Notes: generated from the letters alone by a model not told the origin. DNA of 64,000 bases from Desulfomicrobium macestii (GCF_014873765.1 NZ_JADBGG010000019.1:28010-92009), one strand, 5' to 3'. Numbered from the stretch's first letter, positions 8,175 to 18,543 are shown. A program made the numbers and translations.

Positions 8175-8340
8175 ACATGATCTCCACAAGGACAGCTACT
8201 TTGTTGCGCACCTGCCACACAACCACATAAGAAGGGTTTGATTCGATTTTTCTTCTGGAATTATTGATGAGGCCCGGGAATATACCAAAAACGGATAATA
8301 ATCTGTAAGAAACAGGCGTGTTATGGAAAAACCAATAGAA
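8143..8340 (-). pseudogene. 3' remnant of a RelE/HigB-like toxin gene
   Basis: Reading leftwards, the frame ending at the TGA at 8145-8143 encodes 'NPSYVVVWQVRNKV', then 'AVLVEIMYVGTHENAPY', and stops. This is the beta-strand-rich ending common in RelE/ParE-type toxins ('...Y.VVW.V....V.ExxYVGTHE..P'). A stop lies just upstream of the open stretch and I find no start codon or N-terminal half in any frame, so only about 45 to 65 residues remain. It overlaps the antitoxin start. The family call is from motif memory only; the remnant could instead start at an internal GTG and encode a very short protein. Confidence 0.4.
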
Positions 8341-8465
8341 TTATGTATCCGTTGCAACACCATGCGTACGGACTCACAGGCCAGCGATTTCATCCGTCAC
8401 GCCCTGTCACCGAGAAGGGACGCCATCCCCTCCTCGGTGGCGAAACGCCGTTATTGGGCAGGCGG

Positions 8466-8951
8466 CTAGGCGTCCTGCAACTGCTCCGTCATGAGCTGCT
8501 GCAGCTGTTGCTGCAACTCCTGGATCTGCTGCAAATACGGGGCGGCCGCGCTTTGCTTCTGTTCGGGAGGCAGGTCGCTGTCCATGATGTGCTTGACCTT
8601 GTCCATGAGGGCCTTGATGCGCTTTTCGATATCCTCGACCTGGCTGCCCGACCCCGAATTGCTCGCTGCTCCGGAGCTTTCGCCGGCGTCGACGCCCTTG
8701 ACCGACGTACTGGTCGTGCCATCAGATCCCTTGCCCACAGGCGCCGTTGCCGCGACGGAGGACGTCCCTTGCGAGTCATCCCGGTCCATGGCGCTGACCT
8801 GCTTGCTTCGGAAATACTCAAGCAGGCGCTTGGCCTCCGATGAAAGACTGACCGTATCCCCCTGACTTGCCTGTTTGTTTCCGGTTACGCGCTCCCGAGC
8901 CGGATAGCCTGTGCGCATGGTCATGACTGATTCCGTGCCGCCGATCTCCAT
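8466..8951 (-). CDS. FlxA-like coiled-coil protein
   Basis: A 161-residue hydrophilic protein. Residues 1-50 are conserved-looking; 51-103 are a low-complexity Ser/Gly/Thr/Ala linker. Residues 104-160 form a glutamine-rich coiled coil ending 'LQQIQELQQQLQQLMTEQL'. This ending is the hallmark of the FlxA-like family, whose founding member in E. coli is a sigma-28-controlled flagellar-regulon gene of unknown function. The start is set by a very good ribosome site, AAGGAGGGAAC. A chemoreceptor gene lies divergently upstream. No membrane segment or signal peptide is seen. Confidence 0.6.
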   Translation of the reverse strand: MEIGGTESVMTMRTGYPARERVTGNKQASQGDTVSLSSEAKRLLEYFRSKQVSAMDRDDSQGTSSVAATAPVGKGSDGTTSTSVKGVDAGESSGAASNSGSGSQVEDIEKRIKALMDKVKHIMDSDLPPEQKQSAAAPYLQQIQELQQQLQQLMTEQLQDA

Positions 8952-9259
8952 GTTCCCTCCTTGCCGGCAGGAATATACTGCCGCATTGCGAACCAAATTG
9001 TCAGTTGAAGCAAAAATCGTGCATGAAGGCACAGGCCAGCAGCCTCGGTCGCGGCAATTTACCGGCGACTGCTCCGAAATCGCGGTTTGAGTTACAAGCG
9101 TATCTAAATATGGATTTTTTTATGACTACGTGTTTTATGTAGAACGCGCCGGACGCATCCATCGGCATCCCGCGTTCCGAAGACCCCGGCCATCAGGCCT
9201 GAAAACACCCGCCGCTCGTGGCTACCCAATTATCATCATGCTGAAACAAGGAGAAACGC

Positions 9260-11338
9260 ATGCTGAACCGATTCAAACTGCGCTACAAAATTCTTATTCC
9301 CGTGGGCGTGGTTTCCGTCATGATTTTCGGTCTGATCATGTTTCTGGTGCAAATGCAGATCAAGGAAAAGGCCGTCCAGGACATCCGCAATCTTTCACTG
9401 GAGATCAGTCAGCGTTACGCGAACATGGTCAAGGGGGAACTCGACGCCGCCATCGGGGCCGCCAAGGCCATGGCGGCGGCGGTTGCCAACGAGCGCAGCC
9501 AGAACATCCCCGAGCGGCCGGTGGTGACGGGATTGCTGCGCAAAACCCTGGAGGCCTTCCCCGGAATTTTCGGGACATGGACGGCCTGGGACCCCAACGC
9601 GTTTGACGGCCGGGATCATGCGCACGTGAGTGCCGACGCCCTGCACGAGGAGTCGGGACGATTTCTCCCCTATTTCATCCGGGGACAAAAGGGGATCGAA
9701 GAGACCCACACCACCGCGTCCGCCTCTTCGAGTCGCGACGACGCCGACAAATGGTACTGGTATCCCTTGCAGAACGGAAAAATGCTCGTGACCGAACCTA
9801 CGGTATATGAAGTCGCGGGCATGGACCGCATGATGATAAGCGTATGCGTGCCCCTGACCGAAGAGGGAACGGGCGTGGTCGGCCTGGACTTGAGCCTTGA
9901 GAACCTGCAGGACGTCGCCTCCCGCATCAAGGTTTTCGATGACGGATACGGCCTGCTGCTGTCGGACACGGGAATGATCGTGGCCCACCCGGACAAGGCC
10001 AGGATCGGCCAAAACTTCTCCGAATTTCTGGTCGGCGCCAACAAGGAAAGCGTCGCCAAGGCCCTCAAGGAAGGCTCCCAGGCCTTCTTTTCCCAGAAGT
10101 CCGAATCCTCCGGCCTGGACATGCTCTACTGCATGACTCCCGTGGCCCTGGAAGGAGCCGAGGGCGCCTGGAGTTTCGTGGTCGGCATTCCCGAGGACAA
10201 GATGTTCGAAAACGCCCGCAATGTGCAGCTTCTGCTATTGGGGCTGAGCCTGGGCGGCCTGGCCCTGCTGATCGGCGCCGTTTTCGTCATCACCAGGCAG
10301 ATAGTCCTGCCGATTGGCCGCATGGTGACCATGCTCAAGGATATTTCCGAAGGCGAAGGTGACCTGACCAAACGACTGGAGGCCGACAGCAAGGACGAAA
10401 TCGGCGAAATGGCCCGTTATTTCAACGCATTCGTCAGCAAGCTTCAAGGCATCATCGGTTCAATCAGCGATAATGCCGGAACCTTGACCTCGTCCGCCGC
10501 GGGCTTGTCGAACATCAGCGAAAAATCCTCCCGGGGCGTCCAGGACCTGGCATCCCGCACCACCACCGTGGCGGCAGCAGCCGAGGAATTGAGCGCCAAC
10601 ACCATCTCCGTGTCCTCCAACATGGAAGAGACCTCGACAAACCTGAGTTCCGTGGCTTCGGCCACCGAAGAGATGAGCACGACCATCAACGAGATTGCCG
10701 ACAACACGGAACGCGCGCGCTCGACTACGGACACAGCTTCCAAGAAGATCGACACCTTCTCCGGAATGCTCCAGGATCTGGGCACTTCCGCCAACGAAAT
10801 CGGCAAGGTCACCGAAGCCATCAACGACATCTCGGCCCAGACCAACCTGCTGGCCCTGAACGCCACCATAGAGGCGGCCAGAGCTGGTGAAGCGGGTCGG
10901 GGTTTTGCCGTTGTCGCCAATGAAATCAAGGAGCTGGCGCAGAAAACAGCTGCCGCCACCGACGACATCAGATCAAAGATCAGCGGCATCCAGACGGCAA
11001 CGGGCACCGCCGTCAACGATATCCAGAGCATCGTGCAGGTCATTCAGGACGTGAACGACATCGTGACCACAATCGCCGCCGCCATCGAGGAGCAGGCCAT
11101 GGCAACTCGCGAAGTGGCCACCAACATCGCCCAGGCCACGACCGGCGTTCAGGACGCCAATTCGCTCATCGCCCAGATGTCCACCGCATCGTCCGACATC
11201 GCGCAGGACATCACCAATGTGGATAATGTCACCAGCGAACTGCGCCAGGGCGGAGAACTCGTCCAGGAAAGAGCGCTGGAGCTGGCCCAATTGTCGGAGC
11301 AGCTCAAGATGCTGGTGGGGCAATTCAAGGTGCGCTGA
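9260..11338 (+). CDS. Methyl-accepting chemotaxis protein with dCache sensor
   Basis: A 692-residue inner-membrane chemoreceptor. TM1 is about residues 12-32. A large periplasmic region of roughly 290 residues has dCache features ('WDPNAFDGRDH', 'KWYWYPLQNGKMLVTEPT', 'GVVGLDLSLENLQ'). TM2 is about residues 322-343, followed by a HAMP domain (about 345-400) and the long MCP signalling coiled coil. Its hairpin tip is 'EAGRGFAVVANEIKELAQ' near residue 545. There is no C-terminal NWETF-type tether for CheR/CheB. dCache domains usually sense amino acids, organic acids or other small molecules; the ligand is unknown. ACAAGGAGAAACGC provides a strong ribosome site. Confidence 0.93.
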   Translation: MLNRFKLRYKILIPVGVVSVMIFGLIMFLVQMQIKEKAVQDIRNLSLEISQRYANMVKGELDAAIGAAKAMAAAVANERSQNIPERPVVTGLLRKTLEAFPGIFGTWTAWDPNAFDGRDHAHVSADALHEESGRFLPYFIRGQKGIEETHTTASASSSRDDADKWYWYPLQNGKMLVTEPTVYEVAGMDRMMISVCVPLTEEGTGVVGLDLSLENLQDVASRIKVFDDGYGLLLSDTGMIVAHPDKARIGQNFSEFLVGANKESVAKALKEGSQAFFSQKSESSGLDMLYCMTPVALEGAEGAWSFVVGIPEDKMFENARNVQLLLLGLSLGGLALLIGAVFVITRQIVLPIGRMVTMLKDISEGEGDLTKRLEADSKDEIGEMARYFNAFVSKLQGIIGSISDNAGTLTSSAAGLSNISEKSSRGVQDLASRTTTVAAAAEELSANTISVSSNMEETSTNLSSVASATEEMSTTINEIADNTERARSTTDTASKKIDTFSGMLQDLGTSANEIGKVTEAINDISAQTNLLALNATIEAARAGEAGRGFAVVANEIKELAQKTAAATDDIRSKISGIQTATGTAVNDIQSIVQVIQDVNDIVTTIAAAIEEQAMATREVATNIAQATTGVQDANSLIAQMSTASSDIAQDITNVDNVTSELRQGGELVQERALELAQLSEQLKMLVGQFKVR

Positions 11339-11424
11339 GGCAATGACCCTGGCGGTGCCGGGATTTCCCGGCCCGCCCCTGCTTGAAGCGGACCAGGAGC
11401 CTGCCGTCAGAAAGAGGCCGGAAC

Positions 11425-11470
11425 AAAAAGCCCTGCGACGATCAATTCCGGATCATCGCAGGGCCTTTTT
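11425..11470 (+). terminator. Intrinsic terminator after the chemoreceptor gene
   Basis: GCCCTGCGACGATC pairs with GATCATCGCAGGGC (one mismatch) around a 7-base loop, followed by TTTTT. Upstream A-runs could let it work in both directions between the convergent genes. Confidence 0.85.
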
Positions 11471-11540
11471 CATGTTCGATCGCGAGTCGTCTCTGCCTCG
11501 CGCCCGCGTCCTCGGGACGGCAGTTCTGCCCGGAGAGGAG

Positions 11541-12299
11541 CTAGGACTTTCCGCCAAACAGGGACTTGAGCGTGTCGATGGGGACCGGGAAGACGATGGT
11601 CGAGTTCTTCTCTCCGGCTATTTCCCCAAGAGTCTGGAGGTATCTGAGCTGGATCGCGCTTGGGCTCTCGGAGAGCTTTTCCGCCGCCTCCACCAGCTTC
11701 TGCGCGGCCTGCTGCTCGCCTTCGGCGTGGATGACCTTGGCGCGCCGCTGCCGTTCCGCCTCGGCCTGCTTGGCGATGGCCCGGATCATGGATTCGTCGA
11801 GATCGACATGCTTGATCTCCACGTTGGAGACCTTGATTCCCCAGCCATCGGTCTGGCGGTCGAGAATCTTCTGGATGTCCTCGTTGAGCTTGTCGCGCTC
11901 GGCCAGGATCTCGTCGAGCTCATGTTTTCCGAGCACCGAACGCAAGGTTGTCTGGGCCAGCTGGCTGGTGGCGTCCATGAAGTGCTCGACCGCGATGATG
12001 GCCTTTTCCGGATCGATGACCCGGTAATAGACCACGGCGTTGACCCGCACGGAGACGTTGTCGTGGGAGATGACGTCCTGGGTCGGGACATCCATGACCA
12101 CGGTGCGCAGATCCACCCGGACCATCTGCTGCACGAAGGGGATGAGGATGATCATGCCCGGCCCCTTGACCTTGTCGAACCGGCCCAGGGTGAACACGAC
12201 TCCGCGCTCGTACTCGCGCAGAATCTTGATGGTATAGTAAAGTAGGACGACCAGCAGGATGACGCTGAAGGTCACGAATTGCAGAAAATAGGGATTCAT
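11541..12299 (-). CDS. Slipin (stomatin/SPFH membrane protein)
   Basis: A 252-residue protein with one N-terminal membrane helix (about residues 8-24) and an SPFH/Band-7 domain beginning '[20 protein letters not shown]'. A coiled C-terminal helix contains '[21 protein letters not shown]'. Such proteins form oligomeric membrane microdomain scaffolds. The start is fixed by AAGGAGAACCGC. The gene lies 13 bases downstream of the NfeD-family protease gene on the same strand, the classic slipin-NfeD pairing in which the protease is thought to cleave the slipin C-terminus. Confidence 0.92.
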   Translation of the reverse strand: MNPYFLQFVTFSVILLVVLLYYTIKILREYERGVVFTLGRFDKVKGPGMIILIPFVQQMVRVDLRTVVMDVPTQDVISHDNVSVRVNAVVYYRVIDPEKAIIAVEHFMDATSQLAQTTLRSVLGKHELDEILAERDKLNEDIQKILDRQTDGWGIKVSNVEIKHVDLDESMIRAIAKQAEAERQRRAKVIHAEGEQQAAQKLVEAAEKLSESPSAIQLRYLQTLGEIAGEKNSTIVFPVPIDTLKSLFGGKS

Positions 12300-12312
12300 G
12301 CGGTTCTCCTTG

Positions 12313-13770
12313 TCATTGGTTGCCGTTGCCGGTTGGCGCCGGGGTGACGGAAAGGACGAGCCCCTCGTCCTCCATGGCCACGATGCGCACCTTGTCGCCC
12401 TGGCGGATCGGATGCCCTGACCGGGCCGACCAGTTCTCGCCCTGCAGATGCACCCGTCCGAATCCGTCAATGAAATCCTGGATGGCTTCAGCCTCAAGGC
12501 CCACCATGGCCTCGCGGCTGCTCAGGCGCGGCTTGCGCAAGGTGCGCGCCGCGACCCAGACGATACCGCCGAAGACCAGGGCCGAACCAGCGCCCATGCC
12601 GGCGATGACGCCCGTGTTGATGCGGAATTCGGGAATATCGCCCTCGAACAGGATGACCGATCCGAACACCACGGCAACAATGCCGCCAATGCCCAGAATC
12701 CCGAAGGCCGGGATGAAAAGCTCCACCCCGATCAGCGCGAGCCCCAGCAGAATGAGGGCCAGCCCGGCATAGTTCACGGGCAGAATCTGGAACGCATACA
12801 GGGCCAGCAGCAGGCAGATGCCGCCGATGACGCCGGGCACCATGGCGCCCGGATTGTAGCCTTCGAGGATGAGGCCGTAGATGCCGATCATCAGCAGCAT
12901 GTAGGCCAGGGTTGGGTTGGTGATGATGGCCAGCAGCTCGGTGCGCCAGTCCGTCTCGATCTCGACCACCGTCAGGCCAGCCGTATCGAGGGTGCGCGTG
13001 CCGTCTGCCATGCGCACCTCGCGCCCATTCATGGCTTCAAGAAGTTCGGGCAGGTCCGCGGCTATCAAATCGATGACGCCCTGCTCCAGCGCCTCGGACG
13101 AGGTCAGGCTGACGGCTGCCCGCACCGCGCGCTCGGCCCATTCGGCATTGCGTCCATGCCGCTCGGCCAAGCCCTTGATGTAGGCCACTGCGTCGTTGAC
13201 GACCTTGCGGCCCATGGCGTCGTCCGGCAGGTTTTCGGGTTCCTCCGTGGCGTTCGAGCCCTCTGTGCCGTTCTTGTCCGCGCTCTTTCTCAAGGCATCC
13301 CTTGCGCGCTCCCAGGCCGATGGCGACTTGTCGGAATCACCGCCCCCGATCTGAACCGGTGTGGCCGAGCCGAGGTTGGTGGCCGGGGCCATGGCCGCGA
13401 TGTGACTGGCGTACATGATATATGTTCCCGCGCTGGCCGCACGGGACCCTGACGGCGCGACCCAGGTCGCCACCGGCACCTCGGAGGCCAGGATCTTGCG
13501 GATGATGTCTCGCATGGAAGCGTCGAGCCCGCCGGGAGTGTTGAGACGCACCACGATCACCTCCGCGCCGTCCCGCTCCGCACGGGTTATGTTGCGCACG
13601 ATGTGATCGCGGGTGGCGGGTCCGATGGCGTCGTCGATGGTCAGGACATAGGCTTTCCTTTGCCCCGTATCCGCCCACGGCGACATGACAGACCCTGCCA
13701 GCGCAAGAAGAATGATCCCCGCCAGCAAGGCGCCTGATCGCAAGAGATATGGGTGTATATAATTGCGCAT
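12313..13770 (-). CDS. NfeD1-type membrane serine protease
   Basis: A 485-residue protein: signal peptide or TM at about residues 11-29, a ClpP-class periplasmic protease domain, four membrane helices (about 270-400) and a C-terminal NfeD OB-fold. The likely catalytic serine is Ser113 in '[11 protein letters not shown]'; the partner lysine is likely Lys189 in '[13 protein letters not shown]'. This matches the Ser-Lys dyad of the archaeal PH1510 protease. It is the upstream partner of the slipin gene and probably cotranscribed with it. It has an insertion between Ser and Lys rich in Asp/Ser/Glu, about residues 141-183, that is longer than in archaeal relatives. Confidence 0.9.
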   Translation of the reverse strand: MRNYIHPYLLRSGALLAGIILLALAGSVMSPWADTGQRKAYVLTIDDAIGPATRDHIVRNITRAERDGAEVIVVRLNTPGGLDASMRDIIRKILASEVPVATWVAPSGSRAASAGTYIMYASHIAAMAPATNLGSATPVQIGGGDSDKSPSAWERARDALRKSADKNGTEGSNATEEPENLPDDAMGRKVVNDAVAYIKGLAERHGRNAEWAERAVRAAVSLTSSEALEQGVIDLIAADLPELLEAMNGREVRMADGTRTLDTAGLTVVEIETDWRTELLAIITNPTLAYMLLMIGIYGLILEGYNPGAMVPGVIGGICLLLALYAFQILPVNYAGLALILLGLALIGVELFIPAFGILGIGGIVAVVFGSVILFEGDIPEFRINTGVIAGMGAGSALVFGGIVWVAARTLRKPRLSSREAMVGLEAEAIQDFIDGFGRVHLQGENWSARSGHPIRQGDKVRIVAMEDEGLVLSVTPAPTGNGNQ

Positions 13771-13916
13771 GGTTTACTGATAAGGCTATTTCGACTTGGA
13801 TTCAAGGCTGAAGGTATTTTTTCGGACGTCTGCGAAGCCCGTCACGCGGCGCTTTGAGATTCAGGCGTTTTGTACTAGCGAATTCAGGGCAACCGACAAT
13901 CATAATGAGGAGCAGC

Positions 13917-14579
13917 ATGGGCAACCCGAAAACCGAGACAATCCGCCTGGCCGAAACCTACGCCGCCAAGGGCGACCCCGATGGCTGGTTCGAGGAGTTC
14001 TATGACCGGGCAGGTGGCGACATCAACCGAGTGTACTGGGCAGATCTGGAACCCAATCCCCTGCTCCTCGACTGGGTCGACGCGCATCCCGTTCCGGCAG
14101 GCAGGCGGGCCGTGGTGGTCGGGTGCGGGCTGGGCGACGACGCGGAGGCGCTGCGGGAGCGCGGCTACTCGGTCGTGGGCTTCGACATCTCCCCTTCGGC
14201 CATCGACATGTGCCGCAGGCGCTACCCAGGCAGTTCCGTGGAGTACGTCACGGCCGACCTGTTCGACCATCCGGCTTCGTGGCGGCGCGGCTTCGACCTT
14301 GTCTACGAGTGCAACACCATCCAGATCCTCACGGGAGCCAACCGGGTCAGGGCGCTCAGCGCCATCGCCGAACTGGTCGCACCCGGCGGCGAGGTCGTCG
14401 TCTCATGCCGCAGCCGCGCAATTGACGACCACTCGCAAACCTTCCCCATCGCCCTGGACCGCCACGAAATCGACGGCTTCGTGCGCGCGGGCCTGACCGA
14501 GACGCATTTTCTGGCCTACGACGACCACCAGGACCCACCCGTCCCGCATTTTTTCGCGGTTTACAGACGTTTGGTCTGA
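13917..14579 (+). CDS. Class I SAM-dependent methyltransferase (TPMT-like)
   Basis: A 220-residue soluble enzyme. Motif I 'AVVVGCGLGDDAEALRE' and 'VVGFDISPSAIDMCRRRYP' mark the SAM-binding Rossmann fold; 'FDLVYECNTIQIL' is motif IV. The N-terminal 'WFEEFYDRAGGDINRVYWADLEPNPLL' pattern resembles thiopurine-methyltransferase-like proteins. The substrate is unknown; relatives methylate thiols, small metabolites or metalloids. The start is chosen for the GAGGAG site just upstream; an upstream ATG five codons earlier lacks one. Confidence 0.75.
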   Translation: MGNPKTETIRLAETYAAKGDPDGWFEEFYDRAGGDINRVYWADLEPNPLLLDWVDAHPVPAGRRAVVVGCGLGDDAEALRERGYSVVGFDISPSAIDMCRRRYPGSSVEYVTADLFDHPASWRRGFDLVYECNTIQILTGANRVRALSAIAELVAPGGEVVVSCRSRAIDDHSQTFPIALDRHEIDGFVRAGLTETHFLAYDDHQDPPVPHFFAVYRRLV

Positions 14580-14693
14580 GTGTTGGTTCAAAGACGCCGG
14601 GGCAATGCGATGAACGATCGTTCCTCGGACTATGGCAACTGGTTAGGATCCCATATCCATTCCAAGTGGGAGAAATGACTGGGAATTGAGCGT

Positions 14694-14729
14694 AAAAAAA
14701 GGGTCCGCGATCTTGTTGATCGCGAACCC
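14694..14729 (-). terminator. Intrinsic terminator of tRNA-Leu
   Basis: On the minus strand, GGGTTCGCGATC pairs with GATCGCGGACCC around a short AACAA loop, followed by seven T residues. It sits 12 bases after the tRNA 3' end. Confidence 0.9.
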
Positions 14730-14740
14730 TTGTTTTTGCG

Positions 14741-14826
14741 TGGTACCGGAGGCGAGACTCGAACTCGCAAGGGGTTGCCCCCGGAGGATTTTGAGTCCTC
14801 TGCGTCTACCATTCCACCACTCCGGC
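14741..14826 (-). tRNA. tRNA-Leu (anticodon CAA)
   Basis: The reverse strand folds as an 86-base class II tRNA. The acceptor arms are GCCGGAG / CTCCGGT with an A discriminator and encoded CCA. A D-loop with GG is present. The anticodon stem GAGGA/TCCTC encloses the loop CTCAAAA, with anticodon CAA. The long variable arm is CGGGGGCAACCCCC-like, and the T-arm carries GTTCGAGTC. The first acceptor pair is a G-U wobble. The gene stands alone with its own promoter and terminator. Confidence 0.97.
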
Positions 14827-14837
14827 GTGAGGAGTCG

Positions 14838-14866
14838 TTCTTATTGAAGCCGATGTTCAAAGTCAA
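14838..14866 (-). promoter_or_regulatory. Sigma-70-like promoter of tRNA-Leu
   Basis: On the minus strand, TTGACT and TAAGAA are separated by exactly 17 bases. Transcription would begin just upstream of the tRNA 5' end. Confidence 0.65.
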
Positions 14867-14965
14867 CCGGATTCTTGATAAAAATCCATGGCCGCCAGCT
14901 TTGACCATGCGGGGCTCTTGTGGCAGGTAAGGCCGGTTGAACCTCGCAAGCCCAAGGATGCCCCA

Positions 14966-15175
14966 ATGCTAAGTGAAAAATTCCTGAACGAATTCGAAGA
15001 ATACCTGACCTCCGGCCAACTGGAGGAGGATTACGGCTATTCCGCCGAGGATCGCAAGATCGAGATTCTTGAATATCTCGAACGCTTCATGGACCTGGCC
15101 GAGGAGGTCGACAAGGTTGCGACGCGCCTGCTCATGCCCCATCTCTCAGAAGTCATGCCCCCCAAGGGCGAATAG
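14966..15175 (+). CDS. Conserved-looking small acidic protein, unknown function
   Basis: A 69-residue acidic, helical protein (MLSEKFLNEFEEYLTSGQLE...). The start follows AAGGATGCCCCA, and its last 30 bases overlap tail-to-tail with rsmG. It has no cysteines, membrane segment or recognised motif. The strongly biased codon use and good ribosome site suggest a real gene; I do not know the family. Confidence 0.55.
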   Translation: MLSEKFLNEFEEYLTSGQLEEDYGYSAEDRKIEILEYLERFMDLAEEVDKVATRLLMPHLSEVMPPKGE

Positions 15176-15790
15176 CCGGAAATATCGCTTTTTCCCGGCC
15201 ACCGGATACTCCCGAACCAGCTCCAGGCTGTAGCCATCCACCGTATCGGTGGACGACTCGTTGCTCATCACCAGCACCCGGCCCTGCGGGGCGAGGCAGC
15301 TTCTGACCTCGGCGAGGAGTTTCTGCCATGGCATGAACGCGCGGCTGACAATGAGATCCGCCTCGCGCCGCGCCGGGGGCAGGGCCTCCATGCGGGCGCA
15401 GATGACCTTGGTCAGCGGCAGCTTCATGTGCGCCACGGCCTGTTCCATGAAGATGGCGCGTTTTTGCCGTGGCTCCACCAGATAATATTCACCCGACTGC
15501 CAGAAGACGCGCAGCGGGATGCCCGGCAGGCCTGCTCCCGCGCCCAGATCCAGGGTCTGGGCGGGCTGGGTCCGCAAGGTGTGCAGCAGGTCGGCCAGAT
15601 GCCAGGAGTCCTGGATCAGGGTGTCCAGGATCTCTGTCCAGGTCGAGGGGCCGACCAGGTTCATGCGGGCGTTCCACTTGACGAGCAGGCCAAGATAGAC
15701 GCTCAAAAGGCGGGCCTGGTCATCGGTCAGGACCCGTCCCAGACCCTGGGCCCGGAGGGCGACTTCACGGGCTTCCGGATGAGAATTCAT
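15146..15790 (-). CDS. rsmG: 16S rRNA (guanine527-N7)-methyltransferase
   Basis: A 214-residue enzyme (the former GidB). The SAM motif 'TLDLGAGAGLPGIPLRVFW' and the downstream 'VICARMEALPP' and 'LIVSRAFMPWQKLL' segments are family signatures. It methylates G527 in the 530 loop of 16S rRNA; loss gives low-level streptomycin resistance in other bacteria. The ATG is chosen because AAGGA lies six bases upstream; another ATG two codons earlier is too close to that site. It diverges from fabD. Confidence 0.9.
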   Translation of the reverse strand: MNSHPEAREVALRAQGLGRVLTDDQARLLSVYLGLLVKWNARMNLVGPSTWTEILDTLIQDSWHLADLLHTLRTQPAQTLDLGAGAGLPGIPLRVFWQSGEYYLVEPRQKRAIFMEQAVAHMKLPLTKVICARMEALPPARREADLIVSRAFMPWQKLLAEVRSCLAPQGRVLVMSNESSTDTVDGYSLELVREYPVAGKKRYFRLFALGGHDF

Positions 15791-15951
15791 ATGCATTCCT
15801 TACGTTCACGGCAGGATCGGGTTGCGCTGGGCGTCACCTCTTGGGGCTTCTCCCGGGGACACAGCCCGGAAGGCGCGGCCCCGGGGGATTTTCCCTTTAC
15901 CTGCGTGGGGGCTGCGGATACAAGCAGCTCAGTTTTTTGATTGGAGGAACA

Positions 15952-16875
15952 ATGAGTACACAGAGCATCATTTTTCCGGGCCAGGGTTCGCAAGAGCCCG
16001 GAATGGGCCGGGATCTGGCGGAACACTGGTCCGAGGCCATGGACTTGTGGAAAAAAGCCGAACGCCTGAGCGGCCTGCCGCTGCGCGAAATATATTGGGA
16101 CGGCGACGAAAACGCCATGGCGGTGACGCGGAATCTGCAACCCGCCCTGACAGTTGTCAACATGAACCTGTGGTGTTTTCTGGCCGAAAAGCTGAGCCCC
16201 GCCGGAGTCGCCGGACACAGTCTGGGTGAGTTCGCGGCCCTGTTTGCGGCCCGGGTCCTGTCCGTCGACGAAATTCTGGAGCTGGTCTGCCTGCGCGGCA
16301 AGCTCATGGACGAGGCCACGAACCAGGACGGACGCATGGCCGCCATCCTGAAGCTCAAGCAGGCCGTGGTCGAGGAACTGGTCGCGGCAGCCGCCAGCCT
16401 GACCGGACAGGAGATCCGCATCGCCAACTACAACACCCCGGGCCAGTTCGTGATCAGCGGACACGCCCAGGCCGTGGACCATGTCTGCGCGAACGCCAAG
16501 CCCCACAAGGGCCGGGCCCTGGTGCTGCCGGTCAGCAACGCCTTCCATTCCCCGTACATGAGCGAAGCCGGAGACGAACTGGCCAAATTCATGGACCGGC
16601 TGGACTGGCACGACCCGAAGATTCCGGTCTATCTGAATGTCACGGCCAGACCCGAAGCTGACGCACGGGCCCTGAAAGAGACCGTGAAGCGCCAGATGAC
16701 CTCTTCCGTCCACTGGACCCAGACCATCGAAAACCAGTATGCCGACGGCATGCGCTCCTTTGTGGAGCTGGGTCCCAAGGGGGCCCTGTCGCGCATGATT
16801 TCGCAGATACTTAAAGACCGGGACGGGGTCGAAACCCTGTCCGTCAGCACTCTTGAACAAGCCGCTAGCCTTTGA
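15952..16875 (+). CDS. fabD: Malonyl-CoA:ACP transacylase
   Basis: A 307-residue enzyme transferring malonyl from CoA to acyl carrier protein to start fatty-acid synthesis. The 'FPGQGSQ' N-terminus, nucleophile Ser90 in 'AGHSLGEFAALF' and histidine in 'NAFHSPYM' complete the catalytic set. GGAGGAACA sets the start. It lies 12 bases before argS on the same strand. No other fab genes are adjacent. Confidence 0.93.
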   Translation: MSTQSIIFPGQGSQEPGMGRDLAEHWSEAMDLWKKAERLSGLPLREIYWDGDENAMAVTRNLQPALTVVNMNLWCFLAEKLSPAGVAGHSLGEFAALFAARVLSVDEILELVCLRGKLMDEATNQDGRMAAILKLKQAVVEELVAAAASLTGQEIRIANYNTPGQFVISGHAQAVDHVCANAKPHKGRALVLPVSNAFHSPYMSEAGDELAKFMDRLDWHDPKIPVYLNVTARPEADARALKETVKRQMTSSVHWTQTIENQYADGMRSFVELGPKGALSRMISQILKDRDGVETLSVSTLEQAASL

Positions 16876-16887
16876 GGAGACTCTGGC

Positions 16888-18543
16888 ATGAAAGCCAAAA
16901 ACTATATTCTTGAAAAATTGACCGCGCTCATGGCCGCCAAGGGCGCAGCCCTGCCTGTCAAGACCACCATCGAGGCCCCCAAAAGCGAACAGCACGGCGA
17001 CATGGCCACCAACATCGCCATGGTCATGCCCCGCGAGAAGGGACAGAATCCCCGCGCCGTGGCCGAGGAGCTCAAAGCCGAGCTGCTGGCCATGTGCCCC
17101 GAGATCGAGGACATCGAGATCGCCGGGCCGGGCTTCATCAATTTCACCTTCAAGCCCGTCTTCTGGCAGGAAGTGGCGCTGGCGGCGCTTGAAGGCAACG
17201 GGAATTTCGGACGGATCAATGTCGGCCAGGGCCGCAAGGTGCAGGTCGAATACGTGTCCGCCAACCCCACCGGCCCGCTGCATATCGGGCACGGACGCGG
17301 CGCGGCCGTGGGCGACAGCCTGACCCGCATCCTGCGCTTCACCGGACACGAGGTCGAGACTGAGTACTATCTCAATGATGCCGGTCGCCAGATGCGCCTT
17401 CTGGGTCTGGCCGTGTGGGTGCGCTACCAGCAGGCCTGCGGTATCGAGATCCCCTTCCCCGAGGACTGCTACCGGGGCGATTACATAAGGGACATCTCGA
17501 ACGCGTTGCTGGCCGAACGCGGCAAGGCGCTTCTCGACCTGCCCGAGGAAGAAGCCCTGGACCTTTGCTATGAGCGCGGCATGACGGACATCCTGAACGG
17601 CATCAAGCAGGACCTCATCGATTTTCGTGTCGAACATCAGCACTGGTTCTCGGAAAAGAGCCTGGTCGACGGCGGTCAGGTCGAGGCATCGCTGAACCGT
17701 CTTTTGGCCGAGGGCCGGGCCTATGAAAAGGACGGTGCCCTGTGGTTCAGATCCACCGACCACGGCGACGACAAGGACCGCGTCCTCAGAAAGTCCGACG
17801 GCCTCTTGACCTATTTCGCCTCCGACATCGCCTACCACGACAACAAGATCGCGCGCGGCTTCGACATGATGGTAGACATCTGGGGCGCGGACCATCACGG
17901 CTACGTGCCGCGCATGAAGGCGGCCATCGAGGCCCTCGGCAAGGACCGCGAATCCCTGCAGGTCATCCTGGTGCAGCTTGTGAACCTGATCCAGGGCGGC
18001 GAACAGATCGCCATGTCCACCCGCGCCGGCAAGTTCGAGACCCTGGCCGATGTCTGCGCCGAGGTGGGCGTGGATGCGGCGCGCTTCATCTTCCTGTCGC
18101 GCAAGAGCGATTCGCATCTGGACTTCGACCTGGATGTGGTCAAGCAGCAGTCCATGGACAACCCGGTCTACTACGTCCAGTACGCCCATGCCCGCATCAG
18201 CTCGCTCATGCGCAAGGCCGAGGAGCAGGGCGTGGCCCTGCCCGAGCCGTCCGGCGCGCTCATGGCCCTCTTGACCACACCCGAGGACAAGGCGCTTTTC
18301 AAGGCCCTCGACGCCTTCGAGGACACCCTCGAACTTGCGGCCCGGACCCTCTCGCCGCATCATGTCAGCTATTACCTGATGGAACTTGCAGGGCTGCTGC
18401 ACCGCTATTATACTGTGCATCACATTCTGTCCGGCGACGACCAGGCTCTGCTGCAGGCCCGCATCCTTCTCTTCCAGGCCGTGGCCGGAGTGCTCAAGGC
18501 CGGACTTGACCTGCTGGGAGTAAGCGCCCCCGAGCGCATGTAG
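16888..18543 (+). CDS. argS: Arginyl-tRNA synthetase
   Basis: A 551-residue class I synthetase with the N-terminal Add-1 domain, the HIGH motif as '[12 protein letters not shown]' and the degenerate KMSKS region typical of ArgRS ('MSTRAGKF'). A C-terminal DALR anticodon-binding domain ends with '[18 protein letters not shown]'. The length is normal for bacteria. It is closely followed by the SPOR gene, so fabD-argS-SPOR probably form one transcript. Confidence 0.96.
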   Translation: MKAKNYILEKLTALMAAKGAALPVKTTIEAPKSEQHGDMATNIAMVMPREKGQNPRAVAEELKAELLAMCPEIEDIEIAGPGFINFTFKPVFWQEVALAALEGNGNFGRINVGQGRKVQVEYVSANPTGPLHIGHGRGAAVGDSLTRILRFTGHEVETEYYLNDAGRQMRLLGLAVWVRYQQACGIEIPFPEDCYRGDYIRDISNALLAERGKALLDLPEEEALDLCYERGMTDILNGIKQDLIDFRVEHQHWFSEKSLVDGGQVEASLNRLLAEGRAYEKDGALWFRSTDHGDDKDRVLRKSDGLLTYFASDIAYHDNKIARGFDMMVDIWGADHHGYVPRMKAAIEALGKDRESLQVILVQLVNLIQGGEQIAMSTRAGKFETLADVCAEVGVDAARFIFLSRKSDSHLDFDLDVVKQQSMDNPVYYVQYAHARISSLMRKAEEQGVALPEPSGALMALLTTPEDKALFKALDAFEDTLELAARTLSPHHVSYYLMELAGLLHRYYTVHHILSGDDQALLQARILLFQAVAGVLKAGLDLLGVSAPERM

